DNA from: Gnetum montanum
Lineage: Eukaryota; Streptophyta; Gnetopsida; Gnetales; Gnetaceae
NCBI GenBank assembly: GCA_015680685.1
Contig: MNCI01022151.1
Span: 598,445 to 662,444 of the forward strand
Reading direction: 5' to 3'
DNA: 64,000 nucleotides
Numbering within the stretch: position 1 is the first letter of the stretch; each line of letters begins with the position of its first letter. Below, one piece after another: positions 44,978 to 57,239 of this stretch. The notes under the pieces are model-generated. The model saw nothing but the letters and a program-made list of their open reading frames with translations. It was not told where the DNA came from and made no database searches. The translations under genes were made by a program, and so were the position numbers.

Positions 44978-45025
44978 GCCTTATCGACTAGGCCTAGTCA
45001 ACATAGTGCAAAAATCCTATAAATA
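44978..45025 (+). promoter_or_regulatory. U3-like module with TATA box ahead of ORF3 in E4
   Basis: GCCTTATCGACTAGGCC (44978-44994) differs by one base from GCCTTATCAACTAGGCC in U3 of the E4 3' LTR (48593-48609), and CCTATAAATATT (TATAAATA 45018-45025) matches the LTR TATA context CCTATAAATATG. The spacing is shorter than in the LTR (24 against 60 bases). It lies about 470 bases before the ORF3 start. I infer a promoter for ORF3; a captured U3 fragment is the alternative. Confidence 0.55.
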
Positions 45026-45490
45026 TTGCCCAACACTTTGAAATTTTTTGTCATTTGCTTCAAACTGAGAGGGGAGTTTTTGCAATTTTTTAGAGCCCAT
45101 AACTTTCACACCATTTATCCAAATCACTCCGTTCTTTGATCTTGTTAGTACCAAAGGTAAGCTCTTAGTCATGGGAGCCACAAACCTTAAGGTTTTTGAC
45201 AAAAAATTTTCAAAATTTTCCTAACTTCCCCAAAGGATTAATGAATAAAATAACATTAAACCATCAACTTTTGAAAGTTTAACCCTTCCAAAAAAACTCC
45301 AATAAACCTAAAATTAATTATTAATATTAAAATAAAAATAAAATAATAATTGAAATGATCAAATTAGCCATGATCACAACTTAGCCAAGTGTAACTTTTT
45401 CAAAGAGATCAGGTATCCTAATTATTTTAAGTTACACATTAAATGCTAACCCTTGCTCATGTTGTGATCATAGATGACACCTAGACCAAA

Positions 45491-48340
45491 ATGCCTAAAA
45501 AAATAAGGACCATCACAACCAAGGAACAAATGACTTAGAGCTAGAAGGGAATAGTAAGAACAAGCCCAAGAGTAAGTAGTAGAAACTCACACAATGGGAC
45601 CTCTTCAGGGGGAGCCTAAAGTGGAATTTGTCTAACAGATTCTCAAAGAAGATGTTGCAACTAAAAAATCTCAAATAGGAGAGGCACTAGGGCCCGTACC
45701 AAGACTTGAGGTCATGTTGACACAAGCTTGCCTTGATATGATTAAGGCTCATGATGTCCAATGCTTAGTTCTCCAAGAATTGAACTTTGGGCTATTCTTA
45801 TAAAATGCTCCACAAGAAGTAAAAACGTAGTTGTAAAACTCATCCATGTGGCTAATCATCACTTCTAGTGGAGAGTGGTACATGGAAGAGACATATCTCT
45901 TCTAGAACAACAAAAAGGTAGGAGCCATTCTAAGAATCAAGGACATTTAGGTTTCCTACTTGGTAGAAGCTATTGCACAACCTCTTGGTTCCCCTGATTT
46001 TGGCACTCATATGACAAAGATATCTATGCATGTAGACCTAGAGACAAAAAGAAGGTGGACCCAATGGTGTTATGGGGTTGACTGTAAGGATTTTGGCATG
46101 CTCACATTAGTAGAGTGCATATATTTCAAGATAGCATCTTATCACCTCAATCTAATGGTGAGGCCCAACAAGGTGACTACTTTCTCTGCTTTAGCATGTT
46201 CTACTTTAAGTGAGAAATTTTATGTTAACCTTCCATAGCTAATCTATATAGAGATGGAAAACTACTTCAAGGAAAATGAACATGGAAGGAAGACCCTACC
46301 ATTTCCATGCCTTATTAGAAAAATTTGTAAAAGGGTGAGGATAGTCCACTATGCCAATGACACAATCAGGCATACTACCATTTCCTCCTAGTCTAAGATG
46401 TTAAAAGACAAGACTTCTTTTGTGTTCAAAGAAAAAGAGCAACAACCATGTCCACCACCCACTCAGGAAACAATGTCAGAAGCCCATGCTACCATTAAGT
46501 GCTTGCATGAAATCTAAGAGCAGCTCTTGTGAGATCAAGAGCAACAAGCAGGAATAAGTGGTGGGGATCCATTTGTGTACCATCCTACAATTAGTCACCT
46601 TAATGAAGTGGCTTGAACAATCAATTAGATGGAGGGAGATGGGCCAATATTATCAACGCAAAGAATGTAGTTGCTTGCAAGGTTGAATCCTAGTGCCCGA
46701 CAGGTACCAATGTCTCTCTCACAACATCAGAAATTCCTAGAAATCCTTGGAATGCTACTACCTTTTTAATGCACCTAAATGAAGGCAAGAAAACAATAGT
46801 TTTGATGATGCGGCACCAAGGACAGAAGATAGCAATGGAAGTGGTTGCTGATCAAATCGCTAAAGTATTGAATGCACTTGTGGCATCTATACCAAATGTT
46901 TTTGCACTTAAAGATGTGTAGACATTCATAGGGACTTTTAGTAGTTGATTAAGTGAAACTTAGCACAAAGAGTTGGTGGACCAATTAGTGGGAATCAAGT
47001 AACCAATTCTAGATATCTTTGATTTTCTAGATAATATCACTACAACCTAGTAAGAGCTACTTGAAGCAAAGAGAAAATGCATCATTCTAGAAGGACAACT
47101 TGAAATGGCTCAAGTACAAAACCAGCACGTGGCCATGGAGGTTGCTAAATTAAAAGCCTACCTTGTTTATATAGCACTCCTTAACCCTACATTGACAAGA
47201 GATGAAGCTTTTCAATAGCTTCAAGATAGACTTAAACAGGTTGAGGTTGGGACGGTGATGATTGTCTTTAACTAGTACATGGTTGAGGCCAAGACATATT
47301 CAATTTAGAAGGACTTGGTCCAGATGCACCTAGAGAATGAGATGCTAATCATAGAAAATCATCACCTACAAAATGTTAATGTGTAGAAATAGCAGATGCA
47401 AGAATTCATCCATCAACAGTAGGAGCAACTAGCAAGGGTGAACATTGAGCTTAGGAGATTGGCAATAGAGAATAGAAATCTTTCTATGGAGAAAGTCCAC
47501 ATCTTATGCCAAAAATCTATGATTGAGATTGCCACTTGGAAGAATGAGGCTCTTAAATTTAAGAGAGTCAAGAACCACTACAAAGATCAAGTTGGCCTAT
47601 AGAGAGAAGTTAATGAAACACATCTAGATGGCTAAGGCAAAAGTCAATGAGATCCTCCAGAAACTCCAGTAAGGAAAAGAGGTGTGAAAACCTATCATTG
47701 ATGGGATATATGCCTACAATAAAGAAAATATCTACATGAAAGAGTTGTATATTGAAGAGATGATTGAATACATGGAGCTCGCTAATCTCTGATATGCAAA
47801 CTTGTTAATGCTGACTACCAGATGGCCACATTCAAAGTTAGAAAAATAGGTGGCTAGCGCATACTTACTATACAAGGTAGATTTTAAGCACCACAAGGAA
47901 ACCAAGCAAAATATTGAGACTAAAAACACCAAAATTGAAGCTCTCAAGGTAAGATTCATTAATCAATGATCAATTGCTGAGAACCTAGCCAAAAGAATGA
48001 ATGATTACTAGAAACTACAGAATGCAATCTAAGCATTTGACATCAAATGCAAATAATTTTCTACCTAGTTCATTAATATCAAGGAGCTATTTCCAATAAT
48101 GCCTTGTCCTTGGGATGTGCCCATTCCAGCTGACATTAGTGAAGCTGCATGGACTATGCATGATCCTAGGAGTAAAAAGGAGAAGATGAAAACATTGTTG
48201 GATGCTTTCCATCTTCCACTAGATGTTGCAACAACAATAGGACAACCACAATAACCTTAACCACTACATGTGCTTGAAGCAGGAGAAGGTCCCTTGGAAC
48301 CTTAGGAGTCTTCACTACCTAGGACCATTTAATCTTCTTC
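45491..48340 (+). pseudogene. ORF3 of E4 (env-position ORF, coiled-coil protein), broken
   Basis: Starts M-P-K-K-I-R near 45491. Globular part to about 46350: frame open at 45960-46238 (L-V-E-C-I-Y-F-K-I-A-S-Y-H, matching E1 E-K-I-Y-F-K-I-G-T-Y-H) and T-L-P-F-P-C-L-I-R-K-I-C near 46300. A linker follows, then from about 46980 to 48050 a long coiled-coil region: A-L-L-N-P-T-L-T-R-D-E-A near 47180, I-E-N-R-N-L-S-M-E near 47470, Y-M-E-L-A-N-L near 47770. The end has F-P-I-M-P-C-P-W-D-V-P-I-P near 48090-48130, like C-P-W-E-V-P-T-P of E1. No membrane segment or signal peptide seen. Function unknown; about 900 residues if repaired. Confidence 0.8.
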
Positions 48341-48484
48341 TTTATCTTCATGCCATTAGAGGAATGGTATTTGTCAATTTTTTCTTGATGTTTAATTTGC
48401 TAGTCCTGAATACTAGAAAATTTTGTAATGATCATATATCCATACATTTGGGCACTTAGTGTTTGTTTGTGTTTGTTTATGTTT

Positions 48485-48561
48485 GTCATTAGTCAATAAT
48501 TCCATACCTTCCCAAATTTGTAAAGAACTTGAGGATGAGTTTTCATTCAATTATGGGGGTA
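48485..48561 (+). promoter_or_regulatory. Pre-PPT signature and PPT of E4
   Basis: AGTCAATAATTCCATACCTTCCC near 48491, GATGAGTTTTCATTCAATT near 48534, then ATGGGGGTA abutting the LTR. Confidence 0.8.
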
Positions 48562-49440
48562 TGATGAATCATAGATTGGTTGTGTCGATTGGGCCTTATC
48601 AACTAGGCCCCATCAATGCATGATTTGATGTGCTGATGTGGCCCCATTGATGTAGTGTTTATTTTTCCTATAAATATGTGCTCACCCATCATATTTATGG
48701 AATAGTATTTATCATAATGTAGCAAAGCTCCTGTAGGTTTTCTTCCCTAGAGTTAGAATATTTTCTCAAGTGCCCACAACAAGAGTCATTGAGTGTACAG
48801 ATCTTTATTCAAGCAGTATTATACTTGAGCATGACAATGTGTGTGGCAATAAAAATGAGCTTTTTGGTAAACCTTGTAGCACTTTTTCTAGATTAAATAT
48901 TTTCTCATGCATTTAATGTTTTCAGAAATTTTATTTAATGCTTTTAAGTACTTAAGGTAAATTAACCTAAATTAAGCTAGATTAAATAGAAATTAATTAA
49001 GCACATAAGTACGACCACTTTGAGCATGCACATGATGGTTGGTAATCCTAGTAATGCTTAATGTTTGGTAACCCAACATTGTTATACGTGTTTAGGATAT
49101 GTATGAAAAGTGGGACTAGATGCTTATGTTAGGATTAGTTAGACATTGGTTAGTTAGTTAGATTAAATTATTAATTCAATTACTTCATTCTTTTCATCAT
49201 TTATTTTAAGCACTTAAAATATACAAGATAAAATAATAAAAATCATATGCCTTGATTACACTTAACCATACCTTTTTATATCACAAGTTTAATTTGGAAG
49301 ATAATGAATGACTATTAGGGCAAGTTCACTTCCTAGAGGTTAGTGTACCAAAAGACAAAGGATTCACAGAATTTGACTAGATCATGCATGACTACTTAGT
49401 GATTTGTATGGTTGAGCGTAGGGGTATTCATCACTCATCA
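48562..49440 (+). repeat. 3' LTR of E4 (family B)
   Basis: 879 bp, TGATGAATC...CTCATCA. The U3 motif GCCTTATCAACTAGGCC is at 48593-48609. The U5 end GGTTGAGCGTAGGGGTA is shared with family A. Confidence 0.95.
48669..48676 (+). promoter_or_regulatory. TATA box of the E4 3' LTR
   Basis: TATAAATA in the context CCTATAAATATGTGC. Confidence 0.65.
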
Positions 49441-49445
49441 AAGAG
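49441..49445. other. Target-site duplication of E4, right copy
   Basis: AAGAG, same as 36246-36250. Confidence 0.9.
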
Positions 49446-50165
49446 GGACTGATAACTTGAGGGTACCTATTGTTGAATCTAGATTAGAATGTGTGACTTC
49501 TACTTAGTGGAAAAAGAAGTTCCAAGGTTATGATGATGAAACGGTCAACCTATTAGAGATTGGGATTTGATGAAATATAGATTGAAGAGAAAATTTAAAT
49601 AGTCTTTTTAGATATGAAAAACCATTATGATGTTAAAATTCCTAAGAAAAAGTGATAAGGATGTCAAAAAATTCTACATTAGATTTTATGATCTATTCCA
49701 TCAAGCTAATGTAAACTAGGAAGAGTATGAACAAGCATTAGTCTTTTTAGGAGGTCTTAAAATGACATACCAACAAGAGTTGTTCTTTTATAAGCCATAA
49801 ATTCTTGATGAGACTTCTAATTTGGCACTTAAGGATGAGAAGAAATTAAGAGGATTTGGAAACAGTAGCAAACCAACTTCCAAGTTGAAGGAGGAGTTAT
49901 CTAAATCTAAGAAGGGATCCAAGTCTAGATCTAAAGACAAGGAGGATACTAAGATGAGAAGATGGAAAGAGGTGATGAGAAGGGCAAAGACAAGAAGAAA
50001 AAAGATAAGGGAGGCAATGGTCAAGGCAGCAACTCATCAAAAATTCAATGCTTCAAATGTGGAGAATGGGGACACAAGCAATGTAAATGTTTACATTACA
50101 AGGTAGCCAAGGGTAAAGATGTGCAAACCATGGAGGCGGGGGAGATATCAAGACAAGCTCTTTAG
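49446..50165 (+). pseudogene. gag: gag of E5, C-terminal piece with zinc knuckle
   Basis: Continues the gag interrupted at 36250. The core is broken by stops. A K/R/S-rich region at 49822-50040 leads to a textbook knuckle, C-F-K-C-G-E-W-G-H-K-Q-C-K-C (C-x2-C-x4-H-x4-C), at about 50049-50090, which would bind element RNA. All four ligands are intact, unlike the other knuckles of the window. Confidence 0.85.
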
Positions 50166-50289
50166 GGAGGTAATCCTACTACTCCAAAAATTGAGGATGT
50201 TTTTGAATTAAATTCTTGTGCATTCATGGGAAGTGTCAATAGAGGACATCATCCTGATAGGAAATTATTGTTTTAGATTAGGGCTAGTT

Positions 50290-53200
50290 GTTTTCTTATC
50301 AAGGAATGAATTCACATTTTGATTGATGGAGGAGCCCAAGAAAATGTTATTTCTTTTAGGGTAGTTGCTAGATTAGGTTTGGTAACTAATCCTCATCTAA
50401 GACCTTATAAATTGCATTGGTTATCTAGAGCTTTTTTCCATGTGAGGGAACAATGTACCTTGAAATTTAAAATTGGAAGTTTTCATAATTTTGTGAAGTG
50501 TGATGTGCTTCCAATAGATTGTGCAGATGTAATTCTTGGTAGAACTTGAAATTTTGACAATGGTACTCAGTTTGATTGAGCAAGAAATATGTGGAGTGTT
50601 GCTAGACTTATCCATGATTTTATTCTTATGATAGTTGAACAAGTGAGGTAGCAAAGCTCACTTAATGCTTCCTTAATCCTTCTAGGAGATAGAGAATATA
50701 TTTAGGAACATGATGAAACTTGTTTTGTTTTTGTTATTATGATAATAGTTACTACTAATCACGATGATGTGCAAGTTGCAATTCCTATAAGTATGCTAGG
50801 CTGGAAGACAAAATTTCCCAAGGTGTTCAAGGTGGAATTAGATGGACTACAACTAATGAGGAATGTACAACATTAGATTGACTTCATTCTTGGTGCTACC
50901 ATTCCAAATAAGAGAGCTTACTAGATGGTACCAAATCAAAGGGCTGAATTGCAAAGGTAAGTAGAGGGGTTATTTTCAAATGACTTCATGAGGGAATCCA
51001 TTTCACTTTGTGTAGTTCTAGTGATGATAGTACCAAATAAGGACAATAATGAATGGAGAATGTGCATTGGTTCTAGGTCAATTAATAGGATAACATAGAG
51101 GTATAGCTTTTCTATTTCAAGGATGGATGATATCCTTGATGTCCTTACTAATGCTAAAATGTTTCGTAAAATTGATTAGAAGAGTGGTTACCATCAAATC
51201 AGAATTAGGGCTAGCGATAACTGGAAAACAACTTTCAAAACACCACATGGATTATTTTAATGGTTGGTGATGCTGTTTTGGCTAATGAATGTACCTACTA
51301 CATTCATGAGGTTGATGCATGATGTATTAAAGGACTTGATAGCTAAGTGTTGCACTATCTTTTTAAAGGATGTTTTTGTTTGTAGCTCTAATGAGGAAGA
51401 GCACTTAGATCACTTAAGGATGATGTGTCTTAAGTTGGCGAAGACATAGCTAGTGATCAACATGAAGAAAAGTCATTTCTTCAAGAGGAAAATCACATAT
51501 TTTTGACATGTGGTTTCTAAAAACTAGATTCAGATGGAAGCTACCAAGGTGAAGGCTATTAGGGATTGGTCAACCCCTAAGAATGTTGGGGAGGTAGGAT
51601 CATTCCTTAGTTTAGTAGGTTTTTATAGATGGTTCATCAAAAAATTTAGTGACATTTCCTAACTAATGTTTGCTTTGTTGAAGAAAAATAAGGAATTTAG
51701 ATGGGATAATGAAACACAAGGGAACTTTGACTTGTTAAAAAGAAAAGATTACTAGTAAATTGGCACTTGTAATTCCATATTTTCAGAAGATTTTTTAGGT
51801 GGAGGTGAATGCAAGGGAACTTGTCATTGGTGGGGTACTTTGACAAGAAGGTAGGCCTACTGCTTTTTTTTTTCAAAAAATTTGAATGAGTTAAGGTAAA
51901 AATATAGCATACATAAGGAGTAGTCATATGCTATTCTTTAAGTAATCAAGCTTTGAAGGCATTACTTATTTCCCAAGGAATTCACTTTGATGAAGAACCA
52001 TAAAGCACTTCAATTTCTAAAATCTAAAAAGAAGTTGAGTGCAAAGAAAATTAAGGTCGTTGCACAGTTACAGGAATTTAATTTTGTGCTAAAGCACAAA
52101 AGTTGGAAAGCTAATGTGGTGTATGATGCATTATCCAAGGTGCATGTGGTAAATTTCAACATACCTCATATGGAAGATATGTGTGATTTTGCTTCTTTGT
52201 ATGAGCATGATGTTGATTTTGGGTAAGTTTGGAGGTGCCTTAAAGAATCATTAATGAATAGTATAGACTAATGGAGGAAATATCACATTCAAGATGAACT
52301 ATTATTTAAGAATGAAAAGGTATGTGTTCCTAATTGTGATTTTAGAAAAAATATTTTGTTTGAAAAGCATTATAGTGACACGGTAGGTAACATGAGAAAG
52401 GATAAAACATTAGAACTTATGAGTAAAACACTATTTTTGCCTAGTATGGCAACAAAAATTTTAAAATTTATGGAGTGCTTAACATGTTAGAAGTTCAAAG
52501 AAGGTAAAGGTATGGATGGATACTATATGCCTTTGCCAATTCTTAAAGGTCCATGAGAAAGTGTGTCCATGAAATTTATAAGTGGTATTTCAAAGATCAA
52601 AAGTGGAATGATGCAATTTTTGTTATTGTGGATAGGTTCTCAAAGATGACATATTTTATTCCATGGTAGATGGAAAGTGATGCTTCTGATGTTACAAATT
52701 CATTTTTCTAACATGTTGTGAAGTTGCATGGTATTCCTTTGAATATTGTTAGTGATAAAGACTCCAAGTTTACAAGTCCTTTTTGGAGGTCCCTTTGGTA
52801 GATTTTAGGAAAAAATTTGAAGTTTTCTAGTGCATATCATCCACAATCGAATGGTTAAATGAAGGTGGTAAATAAATCTTTGCTAAAGATATTGAGATGT
52901 TTGTGTGATGAACAATCAAATAGGTGAAAAAACGTAATGTGTTATGTTGAGTTTTCATATAATAATGCTTTTCATATTGCTATTGGTAAAAGCCCATTTC
53001 AGGTGAACTATGAGTTTTGTCCAAAGATGGTGGACACTTTGAAGAGCTTTTATAGTAAAGCTTAATTTAGTGTTGATTTTGTGCAAGAGATGAGGGATCT
53101 CTATGCATAAGTAAAATAAAATCTTGAGAAGAAGGCTGAAGAGAAAGTCCTCAAGAAAAAATGAGAACAAATGGAAGCCTAATTTTTCTATTGATGACTT

Positions 53201-53450
53201 GGTTTGGATGCACTTGAAGAAGAAGTGATTGAGAGATATTAACTTCTCAAAATTGAAAGCCAAGAAGATGGGGCCATTCAAAATCCAGGCTAAAATTAAT
53301 GATAATGCTTTTGAAATTGATTTATCAAATGATGTTGGTATGTATTTTATATTTAATGTTTCACATCTTATGCACTATCCTAGACTAGCTAATGAAAAGA
53401 TCATGCAGAGTAGCATTGATGAGTTAAAGAGGACTATTGAATAATCCAAG
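50290..53450 (+). pseudogene. pol: pol of E5: protease, RT, RNase H, integrase (inactive)
   Basis: Protease: L-I-D-G-G-A-Q-E-N-V-I-S near 50320 and C-A-D-V-I-L-G-R-T near 50520. RT: R-M-C-I-G-S-R-S-I-N near 51057, S-G-Y-H-Q-I-R-I-R near 51185, T-F-K-T-P-H-G-L-F near 51230; the catalytic box reads F-L-K-D (51360-51371) in place of Y-F-D-D, so it is dead. RNase H: M-K-N-H-K-A-L-Q-F-L near 51990 and W-K-A-N-V-V-Y-D-A-L-S. Integrase: an H-Y-S-D-T-V-G region near 52365, a broken core to about 53040, and a C-terminal K-K-M-G-P-F-K-I module at 53270 followed by F-N-V-S-H-L. I do not see a chromodomain after it. Lineage not resolved. Confidence 0.85.
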
Positions 53451-53661
53451 CCTTTAATGGATAAAAAGGTAATTTTACTCAAGTAGAGGGAAGCTTCTAG
53501 CACTTAAGGAGTCAATAGGAATGAATATTTGATCCATTAAAAGGATCAATCTACTAATGATGTTGTATGGGCCCATGAGGCTAAATGTGTTGAGTGGGGA
53601 ATCACTTCTACCCCTACTTCATTATTCACTTGAGTCCACTTTTTGAAGGGTGAAGAAATAG

Positions 53662-54638
53662 TGTAGGCACACCTCTTCTAATTTCGATGTTCTTCCCTAA
53701 GTGTGTGTTTTTACAAGCTTTCAGACACTAGAGAGACATCTTGGAAGTCCACAAGATGTCTTGGCTAAGCTTGGAAGTGACTAGGATGTCTTACTATTTA
53801 GAGTGATGTTTGGGGTGTGATATCTCACTAGAACTTGAGACATCTCAGATGAGATGTCTCCACTATGCATAAGATGTCTTAGGAAAGACATCTTACAAGT
53901 GGATCAGATGTGTTAGCTTCTAAGAGAGACGTCTTGAAAAAATATTGGATGTCTTGGCCAATAGATGGGTTCTTGTAGGAGACATGTTAGCAAGGTTAGA
54001 GTCAATTTGTAGGGATGGGGAAACTTTCAAAAACACCCATCCCAATTTGGGAAATAGCTACAATGTGATGAAACAGGATGGAAACAGCTGAGAATAAGGT
54101 GAAAAGACTTGAAAACATATTCTAAACCTCAAGTTGAGTTGATGAAAGGTTTCTAGGATTCCTATCTTCTAGCTTGACATAAGTATTAATGTATTCAACA
54201 TTATTAATACCATGGGTAAGAAAAAGAGCTCTTAAGAGTGGAGAGCTCAACAAGAGAGAGCAGGTGAGCACATTGGATGAGTGCAATTGGTGATTATAGC
54301 TCCAAGATCAACTTATGATGTGTTGGTCTTTGTGATCTTTTCTCTTGTCTCTTAGTTGTGAGTTGAGATCTTAGTCTTGGGTTGTGGAAGAGATTTGCTA
54401 TTGATTGTGTCTTGCATTGAGAATAGTTATTTTGTGGTTGTAGAGCCTCATGTTCTACAACATCATTTGCATATGACAAGTTTTAGATATTTGTGGATTA
54501 TGGGAACTTGATTGTAATATTCTAATTACATTAATTGAAGATAGCTAATTTTCTTATTTTCAAGCAATCATTTTTGTCTTTGCCTAATATTTGGATTAAG
54601 TACTTGAATATGATTATTTGTGAAGTGAATCTACTTCA
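53662..54638 (+). repeat. 3' LTR of E5 (family C)
   Basis: Preceded by a purine-rich GAAGGGTGAAGAAATA, the likely PPT. Aligns with 34710-35684. Same GATGTCT words. Confidence 0.9.
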
Positions 54639-54808
54639 AACTACTACTTATGTAGATTACCTTATTAGAGATGTGGGTTATTGAATGGAGAATGATTGAG
54701 CTTCCTATTCCTTAATGGAAGGTTGATCTCCTCCTTTTTCTCTTTCTCTAGGCCTCTTCTAGCAAGGTTTTGATGCCCTATGGCTTTAGGAATTCTTTTT
54801 AGAGACAT
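54639..54808 (-). pseudogene. ORF3 of E6, N-terminal piece
   Basis: Minus strand start at 54808: M-S-L-K-R-I-P-K, then a charged stretch E-K-E-K-K-E-E. The basic start is like M-A-P-K-C-R-Q-Q in E1 and M-P-K-K-I-R in E4. It is cut by E5; the rest is at 32690-34709. Confidence 0.55.
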
Positions 54809-55399
54809 CTACAATCATTATTAATGTCATGAATACCCAAAAATTTGGAAAAAATTTCCATTTATTGATATCCATTTTTTGGATTTTAGGTTTTAATCAA
54901 AAATATAAAATATGATAGATATTATTTTTAATGGGATTGTAGGGTTAGAAATTTTGTTAGTTAGAAAAAGCCCTAATTTTAAATTTTCTAGAATTAAAGA
55001 ATGTTTACAAATTAATATTTCAAAAATTTTATCCTAATTGGTTAATTTAGGCTCATTCACAATTTTGCAACATTTCTAGAAGAAATAATTTTTGAATTTG
55101 ATGACATTAATTAAATTAATTGGATTAGCAATCCTATATTATCATGAAATTGTAAAAATTATTATATTTTTAATCAAAAAATCCAAAATATTCAAGTGTT
55201 TATAGACATTCCAAAAATTACCCAACATTTTTCCCATGATAGAGAAGCTTTCTCTAGGAGCTTCAAAATTCAAGAATGATCAAATTTAGGTGTGAAATGT
55301 AGAAGATATGGCTCTTGGAAAATGCTTTGATAGAAAAGAGACATAAAATCCTTGTCTATTTTAACCAAAAATGAAACATTTTCTTAATTCTTGATGCAT
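54809..55399 (-). other. AT-rich spacer of E6 between the U3-like module and ORF3
   Basis: No ORF; equivalent to 45030-45490 in E4 and 5513-5996 in E1. Confidence 0.5.
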
Positions 55400-55500
55400 A
55401 TATATAATTTTTTATAAGGGTGACATTGTATCTACAATATTGTAGATGTAATATCATAGTTGATATGGTATTGTGTCTACGATATTACCGTAGAAAAATT
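55400..55500 (-). promoter_or_regulatory. U3-like module inside E6
   Basis: On the minus strand GATATTACATCTACAATATTG and TGTAGATACAATGTC, then CCCTTATAAAAAATTATATATATG. U3 of the E6 LTR (32335-32444) has related words (GATATCATAACATATG, TGTAGATGTAG, ATCTACAATGTCAT) and a TATA box. It lies about 600 bases before the ORF3 start at 54808. Same place as the modules of E1 and E4. Confidence 0.45.
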
Positions 55501-55789
55501 CAAAATATTCACTTGATTGTGGGAAAAAAGATTAGCAATTTTTGATTTTTTGAATGTCTAAGATATCTAAAGTGGTCTAGTAAAAGAATGAAGCTTAGGA
55601 TTAATTAAATTATCCATGGAATATGAAAAATGATGAAATTCAATTTGCTTGGGTAACTTAGAATATACATGGTCAATGACTAGTGATGGTAGAAATTATT
55701 AAGTATATGAATTAATAAAGGATCAATGAATGATATTAAAGATGATATAGCAACTAAAATATGCAACATGAAGTGGAATTGGTTTTCAA

Positions 55790-56640
55790 TTATCGAATAC
55801 TAGAGTTATATAAGTGCATCGTTCCTAAAGCAGGCTCCTGCCCTTAATGCCCTTGTATAATCACTCCTGCAAATATTTGTAGAAACTTAAGGAATTAAAC
55901 ATGAATCATGCCTGTGTTTCAATGCATACTTGTTAGAATTGGCCTAGCAAGAAAACAACACTATGTTATAGGAAATTATCAAATTTTAATTATATGAAAT
56001 GGTAAAAGAATGGATGGGAGAAAATGAGACATGAGGTATCTTACCACAGTCATAATGAATTATGTGTGTGGGACATTGTTAAAGTGATAAATATACCTTT
56101 TTGTCTAGGTTTCAAACCAAGTCCATACCACTTACTAGTGACATCATATCATGTCATCTTGGGCTATCAACCACAAGACTAATCACAATCATATGGCAAT
56201 ATCATTATTTACATGAATAGCATAGGTAGTAGAATGGATACTTATGTAATTATAACATTTTTATATTTTTGCATATCTTGGCCATTAGTTAGAGGGGTGT
56301 CTTCATGCATGGGTAACATATCTTTCTAGCCCCATATCCAATTCTAATTCCATTAGAAGTGTAGCTTCAAGTATGAGTAATGTGTCTTTCCAATGGTACC
56401 CTAAGAATGTTTATTATGTATACCAATTAATTTGTTGTATAAACCTTACCAAAGGACTATCTTTAGGAATGGGTAATATGTCTTTCCAATGTTATAATAA
56501 GGCAATAACTATTATTTTAAGAACAACCTTTCATTTTAAAAAATATTTGAGTAATAATATGACCACAAGGAGGATTGGACTCATACAAGAAGTTTAAGGA
56601 ATCAACAAATCTTCTTGATGTTACATCCTTTTTCTAGTCT
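55790..56640 (-). repeat. Repeat A copy in E6 (partly duplicated)
   Basis: CTAAAGCAGGCTCCTGCCCTTAAT near 55831 and GGGTAACATATCTTTCTAG near 56310 match the reverse of repeat A. The GGGTAA-ATGTCTTTCCAATG piece recurs near 56376 and 56474, so this part was tandemly duplicated in E6. Its end is near 56640. Confidence 0.7.
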
Positions 56641-57239
56641 CTTAGGTCTTTTCCTTTTTTTCAAGGCATAATGATGATGATTGAATTTTAGGTTTAAGTA
56701 ATAAAAATTACATTATGCACATGGTAAGAATCTCTTATTATTGAAAATGAGGAAAATGGATGATGTAGTTTCACTACATATGTAATTCATCCTTCAATAA
56801 TTCAATTACATATGGTTAAATTATCTTTGTATAGATAAAATCTTGCTTATTATTGAGATTCTTATCAGTAAAAATGACAAGGAAATATATAATTTAGAAT
56901 TAAAATATTCAATGTATAGAAAAATATATAAAGAATAAAAGATATAAAAGAATAGAAAAATGTATAAAGAAATGGAAAAAGATATTAAAGAATTAGAAAA
57001 ATATGAGAAAGAAATAACAAAAGGAATTCACAAGGCCTAAGCCTTACAAGTAACTCCCTCATAACTATTCTTGAAGGAGGAAACAAAGAAGATTGAATAG
57101 GTTTAATTCTTAGGAAAGAAAATGATAGACTCTACCAATGGCTAAAGCTGATTGAAAGGTTTAAACTATTAGATATTGATAAGTTGTTGTGGGCTATTAG
57201 AATGATAGATTTGCATGGTGCTAGATTGATACATAACAT
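56641..57239 (-). other. E6 spacer between integrase end and repeat A, no gene seen
   Basis: A-rich with AGAAAAATATATAAAG-type repeats at 56915-57010 (T-rich on the element strand), matching the T-rich strip after integrase in E4. Confidence 0.5.

Larger units (their letters stand above)
36251..49440 (+). mobile_element. E4: full-length Athila-like element with pol and ORF3
   Basis: 13,190 bp between two AAGAG copies; it is the structural reference for the family in this window. Order: 5' LTR 36251-37145, PBS 37147-37164, gag 37301-39700, protease 39720-40160, RT/RNase H/integrase 40600-43290, T-rich strip, repeat A 44110-44760, U3-like module 44978-45025, ORF3 45491-48340, pre-PPT signature, PPT, 3' LTR 48562-49440. 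All genes carry stop codons, frame changes and lost catalytic residues, so it is dead. It is inserted in the gag of E5. Confidence 0.95.
34710..54638 (+). mobile_element. E5: Ty3/gypsy element (initiator-Met primed), split by E4
   Basis: LTRs at 34710-35684 and 53662-54638 are direct repeats of about 975 bp with TGTAGG and CTACTTCA-type ends. A tRNA-iMet PBS follows the first. The order gag (CCHC), protease, RT, RNase H, integrase marks it as gypsy. It has no ORF3 and no tRNA-Asp PBS and is a different lineage from the others, possibly a chromovirus. Without E4 it is about 6.7 kb. It lies inside ORF3 of E6. No clear TSD: TTTGG is on the left and AACTA on the right. Confidence 0.85.

Noticed and set aside
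34705-54643. A target-site duplication for E5
   Set aside because: TTTGG on the left and AACTA on the right do not match; small shifts of the LTR ends did not give a match, so none is claimed.
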